From: Akkermansia muciniphila
GTDB lineage: Bacteria; Verrucomicrobiota; Verrucomicrobiia; Verrucomicrobiales; Akkermansiaceae
Assembly: GCF_900184965.1 (NCBI RefSeq)
Contig: NZ_FXYA01000198.1
Coordinates: 117,109-181,108, forward strand
Direction: 5' to 3'
DNA: 64,000 nucleotides
In this document: one piece after another, positions 8,249-17,547 of the stretch
Layout of the letters: every line of letters begins with the position of its first letter
Position numbering within the stretch: the stretch's first letter is position 1
Position numbers and translations under genes: made by a program
Notes under the pieces: generated by a model
Seen by the model: the letters and a program-made list of their open reading frames with translations, nothing else
Told to the model about the DNA's origin: nothing
Databases searched by the model: none

Positions 8249-9045
8249 ACAGCCCAGCCCCACCCTGCACCCGGGATCACATCTGCTGGGGCGCGCACGC
8301 CATCCACCCGGACCGCCACCGCCTGGAAGTGGACAGCCTCAGCGTTTATTATGGTAGTCTTCTTGCGCTCAACGGCATCAGCTTTTCCATCACCTGCGGA
8401 CACACGCTGGCTCTGATGGGTCCCAACGGCGCAGGAAAATCCACGCTGATCAAGGCTCTGGCCGGGCTGATCCGCCCCGATTCCGGAAAAATCCTGTGGA
8501 ACGGACGCCCCCTGCACGACACGCCGGGAGAAATAGCCTACCTGCCCCAACGTTCCGACGTTGACTGGTCCTTCCCCATCACCGTCCGCGCGCTGGTGGA
8601 AATGGGGCGTTATCCTTCCCTGGGCCTGTGGAAAAAATTCGGGAGGCATGACCGGGATATTGTGGAAAAGTCCCTTCACGCTCTCGGTATGGAATCCCTG
8701 GCGGACCGCCAGATTTCAGAACTTTCCGGCGGCCAGCAGCAACGGGCCTTTCTGGCGCGGGCTCTGGCGCAGGAGGCCCATGTCCTCCTGCTGGACGAAC
8801 CCTTCACGGGCCTGGACGCTCCCGCCAGCCAGTCCCTGGGAAGGCTGCTGGATTCCCTGGCGGCGGAAGGGCGTCTGGTCATCGCCTCCCATCACGACTT
8901 GAATACGGCGGCGGATATCTTCGACACCATCCTGCTGATGAACCGGGAGCTGGCCGCTTTCGGCCCCCCGAAGGAAGTGCTTTCCCCCGCACGCATCCGG
9001 GAGATATACGGAATGGACCCCCAACCGGAAACCCAAGCTTCATGA
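8245..9045 (+). CDS. znuC: zinc-type ABC transporter ATP-binding protein
   Basis: Cytoplasmic ATPase that powers the metal transporter. All ABC motifs are present: Walker A GPNGAGKST, Q-loop YLPQRSDVDW, signature LSGGQQQR, Walker B VLLLDEPFTGLD and the switch histidine in ASHHD. The YLPQ-DWSFP segment is typical of the manganese/zinc (MntB/ZnuC) subfamily. A longer reading frame runs upstream through the previous gene, but the ATG at 8245 overlaps the preceding stop as ATGA, the same coupling as at the other junctions in this operon. An in-frame ATG at 8239 is the alternative. Confidence 0.9.
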   Translation: MNSPAPPCTRDHICWGAHAIHPDRHRLEVDSLSVYYGSLLALNGISFSITCGHTLALMGPNGAGKSTLIKALAGLIRPDSGKILWNGRPLHDTPGEIAYLPQRSDVDWSFPITVRALVEMGRYPSLGLWKKFGRHDRDIVEKSLHALGMESLADRQISELSGGQQQRAFLARALAQEAHVLLLDEPFTGLDAPASQSLGRLLDSLAAEGRLVIASHHDLNTAADIFDTILLMNRELAAFGPPKEVLSPARIREIYGMDPQPETQAS

Positions 9046-9905
9046 TGGATGATTTTCTCCAATTCCTCCGCGAACCCATCGCGCAGCGGTCCCTGCTGGC
9101 CTGCGTCATGATCGGCTTCGCCAACGGCTTCGTCAGCGGGCTGGTAATCCTGAAAAAATCCGCCCTCCAAATCGGCACGCTTTCCTGCGCCCTGCTGCCG
9201 GGCATTGCGGTGGCGGTGCTCCTCTTCGGCCTTACCCGCTGGAGCCTGCTGACGGGGGCTGTGGTAGCCGCCCTGCTGGTGGGTCTGGGTTCCCTCTTCG
9301 TCTCCCGCACATCCCGGCTGAACCAGGACACCGCCCTTTCCATCCTGCATACCACGGCTTTCGCTGCGGGCTTCATCGTGCTGGTCAGGCTGGGCCTGCA
9401 GCAGAAAATTGACGACTGGCTGTTTGGCTCCATCATGAGCCTGTCCGACTCCGACCTGTGGATCGCCTTCGCCATCAGCTCCGTCAGCGTCCTGATCCTG
9501 CTGCTCTTCCGCCGCCCCATCCTGATCTGCCTCTTTGACCCGGACATCGCCACCACGCTGGGAATCCCCTCCCGTCTCATCAGCTACGGCATTTTCACCC
9601 TGATCATTCTGGTGCTCGTTTCCTCCCTGCAGGCCGTGGGAGCGTTCCTGACGCTGGGGCTGCTTGTCGGCCCCGCCGCCACGGTGTACCTGCTTACCAA
9701 CAAGCCGTCCCATCTCTTCTGGGGGGGAGGAATCATCGGAGGGCTGGGCTCTCTGCTGGCTTTTTACCTGTCCTTCCCCCTGGGCTGGCATCTGGGCGCC
9801 ACCATCATTCTGGTTCTGGGCGTCATTTTTTGCACAGCCTATTTGTATTCATCACGGTGCGGACGTTTGAAACAACGCGGAAAGAATTCTTCCCAAGTAC
9901 AATAA
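9042..9905 (+). CDS. znuB: zinc-type ABC transporter permease
   Basis: Inner-membrane permease of the ABC-3 family that partners the ATPase and binding protein encoded just upstream. It has 287 residues with about eight or nine hydrophobic helices. The family hallmarks are the N-terminal FLREPIAQRSLLACVMIG segment and the glycine-rich GAFLTLGLLVGPAATVYL helix pair. The start overlaps the ATPase stop (ATGATGG). It ends the operon; 67 nt separate it from mcsA. No metal-responsive operator was recognised in the 280 bp upstream of the operon, so regulation (e.g. by Zur) is unproven. Confidence 0.9.
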   Translation: MMDDFLQFLREPIAQRSLLACVMIGFANGFVSGLVILKKSALQIGTLSCALLPGIAVAVLLFGLTRWSLLTGAVVAALLVGLGSLFVSRTSRLNQDTALSILHTTAFAAGFIVLVRLGLQQKIDDWLFGSIMSLSDSDLWIAFAISSVSVLILLLFRRPILICLFDPDIATTLGIPSRLISYGIFTLIILVLVSSLQAVGAFLTLGLLVGPAATVYLLTNKPSHLFWGGGIIGGLGSLLAFYLSFPLGWHLGATIILVLGVIFCTAYLYSSRCGRLKQRGKNSSQVQ

Positions 9906-9972
9906 CAAAGCCCATTTTCATGACAATCCATGACACGCAGACTACTAGTCCGCCACAGGGAGCGCCATTATA

Positions 9973-10509
9973 ATGCGGGTTGTGAAAAAATGTGAGATAT
10001 GCTCTGCACCGGCAACGGTGTTCCTGACACAGATCATCAACGGGAAGTCCACCAAATTCTGCCTTTGCGCCAAATGCGCCCAGGAGCGGGGTCTGCTGGA
10101 TCCAGATGCCTTCGATCTGGCGGAGAAACTGTTCCCGAATCTTCAGGGCCAATTCGGCAAGGAAGGCGCGGCGGGCCCCTCCGCCCCCATTCCGGCCCTG
10201 CAATCCCTGCCCCTCACAAGCTGTCCAATCTGCTCCTTCACCCTTCAGGATTACAAAAACGTAGGACGTCTGGGCTGCAGTGAATGCTACAACGTCTTTG
10301 AAGAAGAAATCCTCCCGCTTCTTACCCAGATCCAGCCTGATTCCCACCATCACGGGAAAACGCCGGAACGGGCCGAAAAACGCGAAACGGAAACCCAAAC
10401 CATCAGTGATCTGGAACAACAGCTTTCCCTGGCAGTGGCAAGAGAGGACTATGAACGCGCCGCCGAACTCCGCGATCAAATCAACCAATTGCGCACGCCG
10501 ACCAATTAA
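9973..10509 (+). CDS. mcsA: McsA-like activator of protein-arginine kinase
   Basis: Zinc-binding partner that activates the arginine kinase McsB. It has 178 residues. Four CxxC motifs are visible (CEIC, CAKC, CPIC, CSEC), enough for two zinc sites. A UVR-type coiled helix at the C-terminus reads LAVAREDYERAAELRDQINQL, the UvrB/UvrC-interaction fold shared by McsA and Clp proteins. mcsB starts 5 nt after the stop and clpC follows, reproducing the order of the Firmicutes ctsR operon but without ctsR. It lies next to a zinc importer, which may matter for a zinc protein, though this is speculative. Confidence 0.88.
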   Translation: MRVVKKCEICSAPATVFLTQIINGKSTKFCLCAKCAQERGLLDPDAFDLAEKLFPNLQGQFGKEGAAGPSAPIPALQSLPLTSCPICSFTLQDYKNVGRLGCSECYNVFEEEILPLLTQIQPDSHHHGKTPERAEKRETETQTISDLEQQLSLAVAREDYERAAELRDQINQLRTPTN

Positions 10510-10514
10510 CATAC

Positions 10515-11570
10515 ATGCTCTTTGACGACTTACTCAACAACCCCGCCAAATGGATGGTGGAATCACGGGATGAGCACGACATCGTCCTCACCTCCCGCAT
10601 CCGCCTGGCGCGCAATCTGACCGCCACGCCCTTTCCCGGCTGGGCCACTCGCCAGCAGAGGGAGGAAACGCTGAAGCTCACTTCCGGAGAAGCGCGCCAA
10701 ATCCCCGTCATGAAAGGAGGCTATTATGCGGAGCTTTCCGGGCTTACCCAGCAGCAGAAACAGTTGCTGGTGGAACGCCACCTCATTTCCCGGGAACTGG
10801 CGGCCCGTTCGGAAGGCTGCGCCGTCCTCATCTCCCGCAGCCAGAATGCCAGCATCCTCTTTAACGAGGAGGACCATCTGCGCCTGCAGTATATCCTGCC
10901 CGGCATCCAGCTTAAAAAAGCATGGGGGGCCATTTCCAAAATAGACTCCGAACTGGAAGCCAGGCTCCCGTACGCCTACAATACGCGGCTGGGCTATCTC
11001 ACCGCCTGCCCCACCAATCTGGGCACGGGCATGAGGGCCTCCGTGATGATGCATCTGCCGGGCCTCGTCATCTCCGAACAGATGCAGCAGGTCGTTCAGG
11101 CGGCCGTGCAGCTCAACATCACCGTCCGCGGCCTTTACGGGGAAGGGACGGAAGCCACCGGCAACCTTTTCCAGATATCCAACCAGTCCACGCTGGGAGA
11201 CAGTGAAGACCGGATTGTGGAACGCATGACCCGCTTCACTTCAGACCTGGCCCACCAGGAATGGAACGCGCGCAGGCGGCTGCTCCAGTCATCCTCCCTG
11301 CAGGTGAAAGACCGCGTTTCCCGCGCTTACGGACTCCTGACCAACGCCACTCTGCTTTCCACGCAGGAGGCGCTGGCGCTGCTCTCCTTCCTCCGGATGG
11401 GAGCGTCTCTGGACATCTTTTCCCGCCAGGCATTAAAAAACGTCAATAAAACCATCATGAACATCCAGCCGGCCCATCTGGCGCGCCTGTCCACCACGGA
11501 CCAGACCACCTCGGAACACAGGGACCAGATCCGCGCTGATATGATCCGGAAGGAACTTTCCGGCAATTAA
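10515..11570 (+). CDS. mcsB: protein-arginine kinase McsB
   Basis: Phosphorylates arginine side chains on proteins, which marks them for ClpC-ClpP degradation. The 351 residues have the phosphagen-kinase fold. The substrate-proximal region VLTSRIRLARNL (about 25-36) and the nucleotide-binding stretch GTGMRASVMMHLPGL (about 172-186) are intact, as is RGLYGEGTEATGNLFQISNQ. The length is close to the Bacillus enzyme (about 360). It is coupled to mcsA by a 5-nt gap and followed 28 nt later by clpC. The phospho-arginine allosteric pocket could not be checked residue by residue. Confidence 0.92.
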   Translation: MLFDDLLNNPAKWMVESRDEHDIVLTSRIRLARNLTATPFPGWATRQQREETLKLTSGEARQIPVMKGGYYAELSGLTQQQKQLLVERHLISRELAARSEGCAVLISRSQNASILFNEEDHLRLQYILPGIQLKKAWGAISKIDSELEARLPYAYNTRLGYLTACPTNLGTGMRASVMMHLPGLVISEQMQQVVQAAVQLNITVRGLYGEGTEATGNLFQISNQSTLGDSEDRIVERMTRFTSDLAHQEWNARRRLLQSSSLQVKDRVSRAYGLLTNATLLSTQEALALLSFLRMGASLDIFSRQALKNVNKTIMNIQPAHLARLSTTDQTTSEHRDQIRADMIRKELSGN

Positions 11571-11598
11571 TGCAACCATACCAATTTTTTAATCATCC

Positions 11599-14181
11599 AT
11601 GAATAATTTTACGCCTAGGGCGCAACAAGTGCTGGCGCATGCGCGCCGGGAAGCGGACCGCTTCAATCATCATTACATAGGAACCGAACACCTTCTGCTC
11701 GGCCTGCTCAAACTGGGCAAGGGCGTGGCCGTCACCATCCTGGAAAATCTGGGCGTGGAACTTTCCGCCGTGCGCAAACAGGTGGAGGAACAAATAGGCC
11801 GGGGCACGGAACCCCAGGCGGAAGGCAACATTCCGTACACCCCCAGGGTGCGCAAAGTCCTGGCAATGGCAAACAGGGAAGCCCAGGAACTCAACCACAC
11901 GTATGTGGGCACGGAACACCTGCTCCTGGGCCTCATCCGTGACGGAGACGGCGTGGCCGGACAGATTCTGCGCCACTTCGGCGTGGATTTGGAACAGGCG
12001 CGGCGCGAACTGCTGGACGTCCTGACCCCCAAATACCAGATGGACGCGGATGAAGACAACATCATCCCGGACGACGATGACGACGAAGAGGAAAATGAAT
12101 CCCCCGCCATCCCGACGGACGAGCCTTCCTCCCCCTCCTACTCCAGGCAGCAGAAATCCAAGACTCCCGCGCTTCAGGCTTTCGGCCGGGACATGACCCA
12201 GCTGGCCCGGGACGGCAAGCTGGACCCCGTCATCGGCCGCGCCTCCGAAATTGAGCGCGTCATCCAGATCCTGTGCCGGAGGAATAAAAACAACCCCGTC
12301 CTGCTCGGTGAAGCCGGGGTAGGCAAGACCGCCATCGTGGAAGGGCTGGCCCAGGAAATAGCCCAGGGCCACGTTCCGGAGCTCCTGCGCAGCAAGAGGG
12401 TCATCTCCCTGGATCTGGCGCTGATGGTGGCCGGCACCAAATACCGCGGCCAGTTTGAAGAACGGCTCAAGGCCGTGATGGATGAAATACGCCGGGAAGG
12501 CAACGTCATCCTTTTCATTGACGAACTGCACACCATCGTGGGCGCCGGCTCCGCGGAAGGCTCCATGGACGCCTCCAACATCATCAAGCCCGCCCTCTCC
12601 CGGGGTGAGCTCCAGGCCATAGGCGCCACCACGCTCAACGAATACAGGAAACACATTGAGAAGGACGCCGCCCTGGAACGCCGCTTCCAGCAGGTGCAGG
12701 TAGGGGAACCCTCCGTGGAGGATACCATCCGGATTCTTGCCGGCATTCAGCCCAAGTATGAGGAACATCACAAGGTGCACTATACGACGGAAGCCATTGA
12801 AGCCGCAGCTAGGCTCTCCCACCGCTATCTGACGGGCCGTTTCCTGCCGGACAAGGCCATCGACATCCTGGATGAAGCGGGCGCGCGCAAGCGCGTCTCC
12901 CAAATGACCCGCCCGGACCACATCAGCGACATGGAAACCCGCATTGCGGAAATCAAGGAACGCAAGGACAAGGCTGTGGAAACCCAGATTTTTGAGGAAG
13001 CAGCCCGCCTCCGCGACGAGGAAAAACAAGCCAGGGCGGAACTTCAGAACATGCTGGAAACCTGGCGCAATTCCTATGAGAACAATTACGTTCCCGTAAC
13101 GGATGAAGACGTGATGAGCGTGCTCGCCAAATGGACGGGCATCCCTCTGGCCCGGATGGAGGAAAAGGAAACCGCCAAGCTTTTGCGGATGGAAGAAGAG
13201 TTGAAAAGCAAAGTCATCGGCCAGGATGAAGCGGCCTCCGCCATCGCCCGCGCCCTGCGGCGCAGCCGCGCGGACATCAAGGATCCGCGCCGCCCGATCG
13301 GCTCATTCCTCTTCCTGGGCCCCACCGGCGTGGGCAAAACCTATCTGGCCCGCAATCTGGCGGAAATCATGTTCGGCACCGCGGACGCCCTGATTCAGGT
13401 GGACATGAGCGAGTACATGGAAAAACACACCACGTCCCGTCTCATCGGTTCTCCTCCCGGCTACGTAGGCCATGACGAAGGCGGCCAGCTCACGGAAGCC
13501 GTCCGGCGCAGGCCCTACTCCGTCATCCTCTTTGATGAAGTGGAAAAGGCCCATCCGGACGTCATGAACCTGCTTCTCCAGATTTTGGAAGAAGGAAGCG
13601 TGACGGACTCCCTGGGACGCAAGATCAACTTCCGCAATACCATCATCATCCTGACCTCCAACGTGGGGGCCGCCTCCGCCAAGCGGCAGAGCGCCATGGG
13701 CTTTGGCGCCATGGCCGCCGACAACGCGGACTACGCCGCCATGAAGGGAAAGATTCTGGAAGAAGCGCGCAGGCAATTCCGCCCGGAATTCCTGAACCGC
13801 TTTGATGACATTTCCGTCTTCCGCATGCTGGAACGGGATGACCTGGAACGTATCGTGCATCTGGAAGCGGACAAGCTCATCTCCCGTCTCAAGGCCAAGA
13901 ACATCACGCTGGCCCTGAGTCCGGAAGCCCTGAACCTGATCATCAAGAACGGCTACGACCCGCAATACGGCGCACGCCCGATGCGCCGCGCCATCGAACG
14001 CCTGCTGGAAGACCCGCTGGCGGAATCCCTGCTGAGGGGAGACGTGAAACCCGGCGATAAAATTGAAGCCGTGGAAACGGACGGGACGGAGACACTCACC
14101 TTCCTGCACATCCAGGACACCCCCCCGGCAAAGCCCAAAGCGCCGCGCAAGAGAACGCCTCGGAAGCCCAAGGTGGAATAA
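11599..14181 (+). CDS. clpC: ATP-dependent Clp protease ATP-binding subunit ClpC
   Basis: AAA+ unfoldase that feeds substrates to ClpP. It has 860 residues. Two N-terminal Clp repeats (about 1-145) bind phospho-arginine in McsB-containing bacteria. AAA1 has Walker [10 protein letters not shown] and Walker [14 protein letters not shown]-like middle stretch ([17 protein letters not shown]) precedes AAA2, which has GPTGVGKT and [10 protein letters not shown]. The C-terminus ends in a basic [14 protein letters not shown] tail, longer than in Bacillus. Position behind mcsA-mcsB argues for a complete arginine-phosphoproteolysis pathway. A strong terminator closes the operon at 14205. Confidence 0.95.
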   Translation: MNNFTPRAQQVLAHARREADRFNHHYIGTEHLLLGLLKLGKGVAVTILENLGVELSAVRKQVEEQIGRGTEPQAEGNIPYTPRVRKVLAMANREAQELNHTYVGTEHLLLGLIRDGDGVAGQILRHFGVDLEQARRELLDVLTPKYQMDADEDNIIPDDDDDEEENESPAIPTDEPSSPSYSRQQKSKTPALQAFGRDMTQLARDGKLDPVIGRASEIERVIQILCRRNKNNPVLLGEAGVGKTAIVEGLAQEIAQGHVPELLRSKRVISLDLALMVAGTKYRGQFEERLKAVMDEIRREGNVILFIDELHTIVGAGSAEGSMDASNIIKPALSRGELQAIGATTLNEYRKHIEKDAALERRFQQVQVGEPSVEDTIRILAGIQPKYEEHHKVHYTTEAIEAAARLSHRYLTGRFLPDKAIDILDEAGARKRVSQMTRPDHISDMETRIAEIKERKDKAVETQIFEEAARLRDEEKQARAELQNMLETWRNSYENNYVPVTDEDVMSVLAKWTGIPLARMEEKETAKLLRMEEELKSKVIGQDEAASAIARALRRSRADIKDPRRPIGSFLFLGPTGVGKTYLARNLAEIMFGTADALIQVDMSEYMEKHTTSRLIGSPPGYVGHDEGGQLTEAVRRRPYSVILFDEVEKAHPDVMNLLLQILEEGSVTDSLGRKINFRNTIIILTSNVGAASAKRQSAMGFGAMAADNADYAAMKGKILEEARRQFRPEFLNRFDDISVFRMLERDDLERIVHLEADKLISRLKAKNITLALSPEALNLIIKNGYDPQYGARPMRRAIERLLEDPLAESLLRGDVKPGDKIEAVETDGTETLTFLHIQDTPPAKPKAPRKRTPRKPKVE

Positions 14182-14204
14182 AAGCTTTCAGGCTTTTTAA
14201 CCAG

Positions 14205-14240
14205 GGCCCCTGCATGACAACATGCAGGGGCCTTTTTCTT
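14205..14240 (+). terminator. intrinsic terminator after clpC
   Basis: A perfect 12-bp stem (14205-14216 with 14221-14232) with loop ACAA is followed by TTTTTCTTT. It lies 24 nt after the clpC stop. Confidence 0.92.
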
Positions 14241-14307
14241 TAACGGATTACGCAAATATCCGCTTTTTCCTGAAAGAACTATTTACCTGTCTTGTATATA
14301 TTACAAT

Positions 14308-16854
14308 ATGACCTCTTATTTTCCAAAAATTCTATTACTTTTCGTGCTGACAAGCCTGTTTGTCTTCGCAGAAGATATACAGAAAAACAGAGAGCGGGAA
14401 GCAGCGCGTTCAGTAATCATGCGGACCGTTCCGTCCCTGGCTAAAGCCCCGGAAAAACTGCAACTGGAAATTATTGAAAAAGAAGACGGGCACGATGTTT
14501 TTGAAACGAAAGCTTCCGGCGGAATACTGAATATCCGGGGAAGCAGCGGCACAGCCCTCTGCCGGGGATTCTATGATTTTCTGAAGACAAACCGTCTGGG
14601 AATGGTCTCCTGGGATAATAAAGATATCCGCTGGCCGGCGCAACTGCCGGATGCCGCGCCGCGCCGCATCGTTTCCCCTTTCCGCAACCACTATTACTTC
14701 AATGTGGTCACCTATGGCTATACGATGCCTTACTGGACCTGGGAACGCTGGGAAAAAGAAATAGATTGGATGGCTCTGCACGGCATAGATATGCCTCTGG
14801 CCCTGGTTGCCACGGAGGGAATCGCCGTCCGGGTATGGAAACAGCTGGGACTGACGGAGAAAGAAATAGAAGAATTTTATACGGGACCGGCACACCTTCC
14901 CTGGCAGCGGATGGGGAACATCGTCAATCATGACGGCCCCCTGCCCGCCAGCTGGCACAAGGACCAAATCGCCCTGCAGCACCGCATCCTGCACAGGATG
15001 AAATCCCTGGGCATGACCCCCATTTGTCCTGCTTTTTCCGGTTTCGTTCCCCGGGGAATCCTCCGCCTTTATCCGGAAGCGAAGCTTCACCGGCTGGGGT
15101 GGGGAGGCTGGCCTCAAAAAAACCACGCCCATTTTCTTTCTCCGGAAGACCCCCTTTTCCTTAAAATAGGATGCCTGTACATGCAGGAATGGCAGAAGGA
15201 ATTCGGAAGAAACACCTATTTTCTTGCAGACTCCTTCAATGAAATGGAACTTCCTGAAAACAAAGGAGGCGCCGAAGCCCGCAACAACATGCTCAGTTCC
15301 CTCGGAGAACAAATTTACCGCTCCATTTCCTCCACCAACCCGGATGCGGTATGGGTCATGCAGGGATGGATGTTCGGATACCAGCGCAATATCTGGAACG
15401 CAGATACCCTGAAGGCTTTGCTCAGCAAGGTTCCGGATGATAAGATGCTCCTTCTGGACCTGGCGGCGGATTACAACAAGACCTTCTGGCGCAACGGCAT
15501 GAACTGGGACGTCTTCAAAGGTTTTTTCAATAAACCGTGGGTTTACAGCGTGGTTCCCAACATGGGCGGCAAATGCGCCATGACCGGGGTAATGGATTTT
15601 TACGCCAACGGCCATCTGGAAGCCTTGAACTCTTCATCCAGGGGGCGTCTCTCCGGAATGGGCATGGCCCCGGAAGGGATAGAAAACAATGACGTTATCT
15701 ACGAACTGGTTACGGACGCCGCATGGAGGGACCGCCAGGAGGACGTGGAACAATATCTGGAAAATTATTGCCGTGCCCGATACGGAAATTATCCGGACAG
15801 CATGAAGGAAGCCTGGAATCTGTTCCGCCGCACGGCCTATTCCAACTTAAAGGACCATCCCCGTTTCAACTGGCAAATGAAACCCGGCACCCGCGGCTGT
15901 TCCGTAAACACAAGCGAAGATTTTCTGAAAGGCCTTTCCCTGTTCGTCAACACTCGCGGCCTGGAACAGTCCCCCCTGTTCCGCCAGGATGCCGTTGAGA
16001 TGACCACCCATTACCTTGGCATACGCATGAATGAAGCCATCCTGGCCGCTCTGGAAGCCCTGGATGAACAAGACATGGAGAATACGAAAAAATGCATGGA
16101 ATATTTCCGCAAATACGCCCTTCGGGCGGATTCCCTTCTGGAAGGACACCCCACCTGGAGGCTGTCGCGCTGGTTATCATTTGCCCGGTCTCACGGAACT
16201 TCTCCGGAGGAAAAAAACAAGTATGAACAAAACGCCAGAAGGCTGGTGACCAGATGGGGGCCTCCCGTAGACGACTACGCCGCCAAAATATGGAGCGGCC
16301 TTATCAGGGACTACTATCTGCCGCGCTGGGAACACTTTATTCAGAGCCGTCTTTCCGATAAAAATCCGGATATGGGAGCATGGGAGGAAAAATGGGTCCG
16401 TTCCACTGGCGTAAGCGCGGCGCACGCGCCCGGAGATCTGGTCAACGCCTGCCGCCAGGCTATTCGGGAGGCGCCCCCCCTGCCTTCTTCCCTGAAAAGA
16501 AAAGCAGCCGGGTCAATTATAGGAAACTGGACCTCCGCGACGGTATCCACGGAATGGAGTTATCTGGACTGGCCCGTTTCTTCCGCTGATCTTGAAAAAC
16601 TCCGGGGGGTGCGCTTCGTCTTCACTTCCGGCAGCCATGCCCTGGAAATAGACGGCATCGAACTCCTGGAAAACGGCAAAGTAATCGCCCGCGACCGGCA
16701 CGCCGGATTGGCAGGCAAGCCTTCCCGCGGGAATTTCTACAAACTTTCCCTTCCCAAGGGAATCCATGCCAACAACGGATGTTCCCTCAGAGCCAGGGTC
16801 CGCTCCGTGGGAGGAAAATTCTCCAATGGGAAACTGGAACTGATTAAAGAATGA
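14308..16854 (+). CDS. secreted GH89 alpha-N-acetylglucosaminidase
   Basis: Cleaves terminal alpha-linked GlcNAc, as found on the alpha1,4-GlcNAc caps of gastric and duodenal mucin. The 848 residues begin with a signal peptide (about 1-21, ending VFAED). An N-terminal alpha/beta domain precedes the NAGLU catalytic barrel that starts HYYFNVVTYGYTMPYWTWERWEKEIDWM in four pieces around 128-155. Likely catalytic glutamates are E312 in DSFNEMELPE and E456 in GMAPEGIENND, by analogy with the human enzyme. The last 120 residues form a beta-rich accessory domain. It is transcribed alone between the clpC terminator and a 12-bp hairpin. The lower GC of its 5' end is a minor oddity. Confidence 0.92.
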   Translation: MTSYFPKILLLFVLTSLFVFAEDIQKNREREAARSVIMRTVPSLAKAPEKLQLEIIEKEDGHDVFETKASGGILNIRGSSGTALCRGFYDFLKTNRLGMVSWDNKDIRWPAQLPDAAPRRIVSPFRNHYYFNVVTYGYTMPYWTWERWEKEIDWMALHGIDMPLALVATEGIAVRVWKQLGLTEKEIEEFYTGPAHLPWQRMGNIVNHDGPLPASWHKDQIALQHRILHRMKSLGMTPICPAFSGFVPRGILRLYPEAKLHRLGWGGWPQKNHAHFLSPEDPLFLKIGCLYMQEWQKEFGRNTYFLADSFNEMELPENKGGAEARNNMLSSLGEQIYRSISSTNPDAVWVMQGWMFGYQRNIWNADTLKALLSKVPDDKMLLLDLAADYNKTFWRNGMNWDVFKGFFNKPWVYSVVPNMGGKCAMTGVMDFYANGHLEALNSSSRGRLSGMGMAPEGIENNDVIYELVTDAAWRDRQEDVEQYLENYCRARYGNYPDSMKEAWNLFRRTAYSNLKDHPRFNWQMKPGTRGCSVNTSEDFLKGLSLFVNTRGLEQSPLFRQDAVEMTTHYLGIRMNEAILAALEALDEQDMENTKKCMEYFRKYALRADSLLEGHPTWRLSRWLSFARSHGTSPEEKNKYEQNARRLVTRWGPPVDDYAAKIWSGLIRDYYLPRWEHFIQSRLSDKNPDMGAWEEKWVRSTGVSAAHAPGDLVNACRQAIREAPPLPSSLKRKAAGSIIGNWTSATVSTEWSYLDWPVSSADLEKLRGVRFVFTSGSHALEIDGIELLENGKVIARDRHAGLAGKPSRGNFYKLSLPKGIHANNGCSLRARVRSVGGKFSNGKLELIKE

Positions 16855-16906
16855 ACGGCTTGAATTTCATTCGCTTTCCGGAAGGAGCCATATGAATCCG
16901 TACCCG

Positions 16907-16937
16907 TGCCGTTTCCTGACCGAACCAGGAAACGGCA
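16907..16937. terminator. 12-bp hairpin between convergent genes
   Basis: TGCCGTTTCCTG (16907-16918) pairs perfectly with 16926-16937 across a 7-nt loop. It lies between the convergent GH89 and rhodanese genes, so it could end both transcripts. Neither side has a T-tract, so it may act only as an RNA 3'-end stabiliser. Confidence 0.5.
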
Positions 16938-16984
16938 TGCCCGGCGCCCCGCGGAATCCCCGCACGGATCAATCGGGATGAAAG

Positions 16985-17353
16985 CTACATTTCAGACCGG
17001 TACAGGTTTTCCACATGGGAATATCCCATCTTCCTGAGCACTTCCAGCGCCTTGTCCGCCCTCTTGCCCGTACGGCAATACAGCAAAATCACGGCATTCT
17101 TATCCGGAAGAAGCTGCGCGGCCCGTTGTTCCACCTCATCTGCCGGAATATTCAAGGCCCCCTCCTTATGTCCCGTGCGGTACTCCTCCGGAGTTCGGAC
17201 ATCCACCAGCACAATAGGGCGCGCCATGCCGCTTTCCGGAGACACCACCATGGCGGCGGAAGCAGGGGCGCGTTCCGCATTCCTGCTTTTCAGCCAGACG
17301 AAGAGGGCAGTCAGCCCGGTCACCATGACCACGTACAAAACCACATTTTTCAC
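16985..17353 (-). CDS. membrane-anchored rhodanese-domain protein
   Basis: A single-domain sulfurtransferase of the PspE/GlpE type, tethered by one N-terminal helix (about 3-20) so that the domain faces the periplasm. It has 122 residues. The domain begins VLVDVRTPEEYRTGHKEGA, and the active-site loop is YCRTGKRA, with the catalytic cysteine followed by the usual basic loop. The start is a GTG at 17353; no better ATG exists. Sulfur transfer or sulfide/cyanide handling is the family role. The physiological substrate is unknown, and the neighbours give no clue. Confidence 0.85.
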   Translation of the reverse strand: MKNVVLYVVMVTGLTALFVWLKSRNAERAPASAAMVVSPESGMARPIVLVDVRTPEEYRTGHKEGALNIPADEVEQRAAQLLPDKNAVILLYCRTGKRADKALEVLRKMGYSHVENLYRSEM

Positions 17354-17488
17354 GCGGCCACTTCACTAAACCGCGGCGAAGTAATCAAGAGAAAATAACG
17401 CCCAGCCCCCGCACGCAGACGTCATCTGCCGTCCGGTTCGCTCCGGCGGCCCCGTTCCACGGGAAAATAACGCTCCGTCCGCAGAAGC

Positions 17489-17514
17489 GGGAAGGGAAAG
17501 AACTTTCCCTTCCC
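17489..17514. terminator. hairpin downstream of the FAH-family gene
   Basis: GGGAAGGGAAAG (17489-17500) pairs with 17503-17514; with realistic loop size about 11 bp form. It lies 34 nt after the stop of the minus-strand FAH gene. No T-tract follows, so termination strength is uncertain. Confidence 0.4.
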
Positions 17515-17547
17515 CTCCATATTCGGAAAGGCCGGAGAATTGTCTCC

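Noticed and set aside
17391..17475. Short repeats GAAAATAACG near the rhodanese and FAH genes
   Set aside because: Only two copies of a 10-bp string; no structure or array that would support a repeat element.
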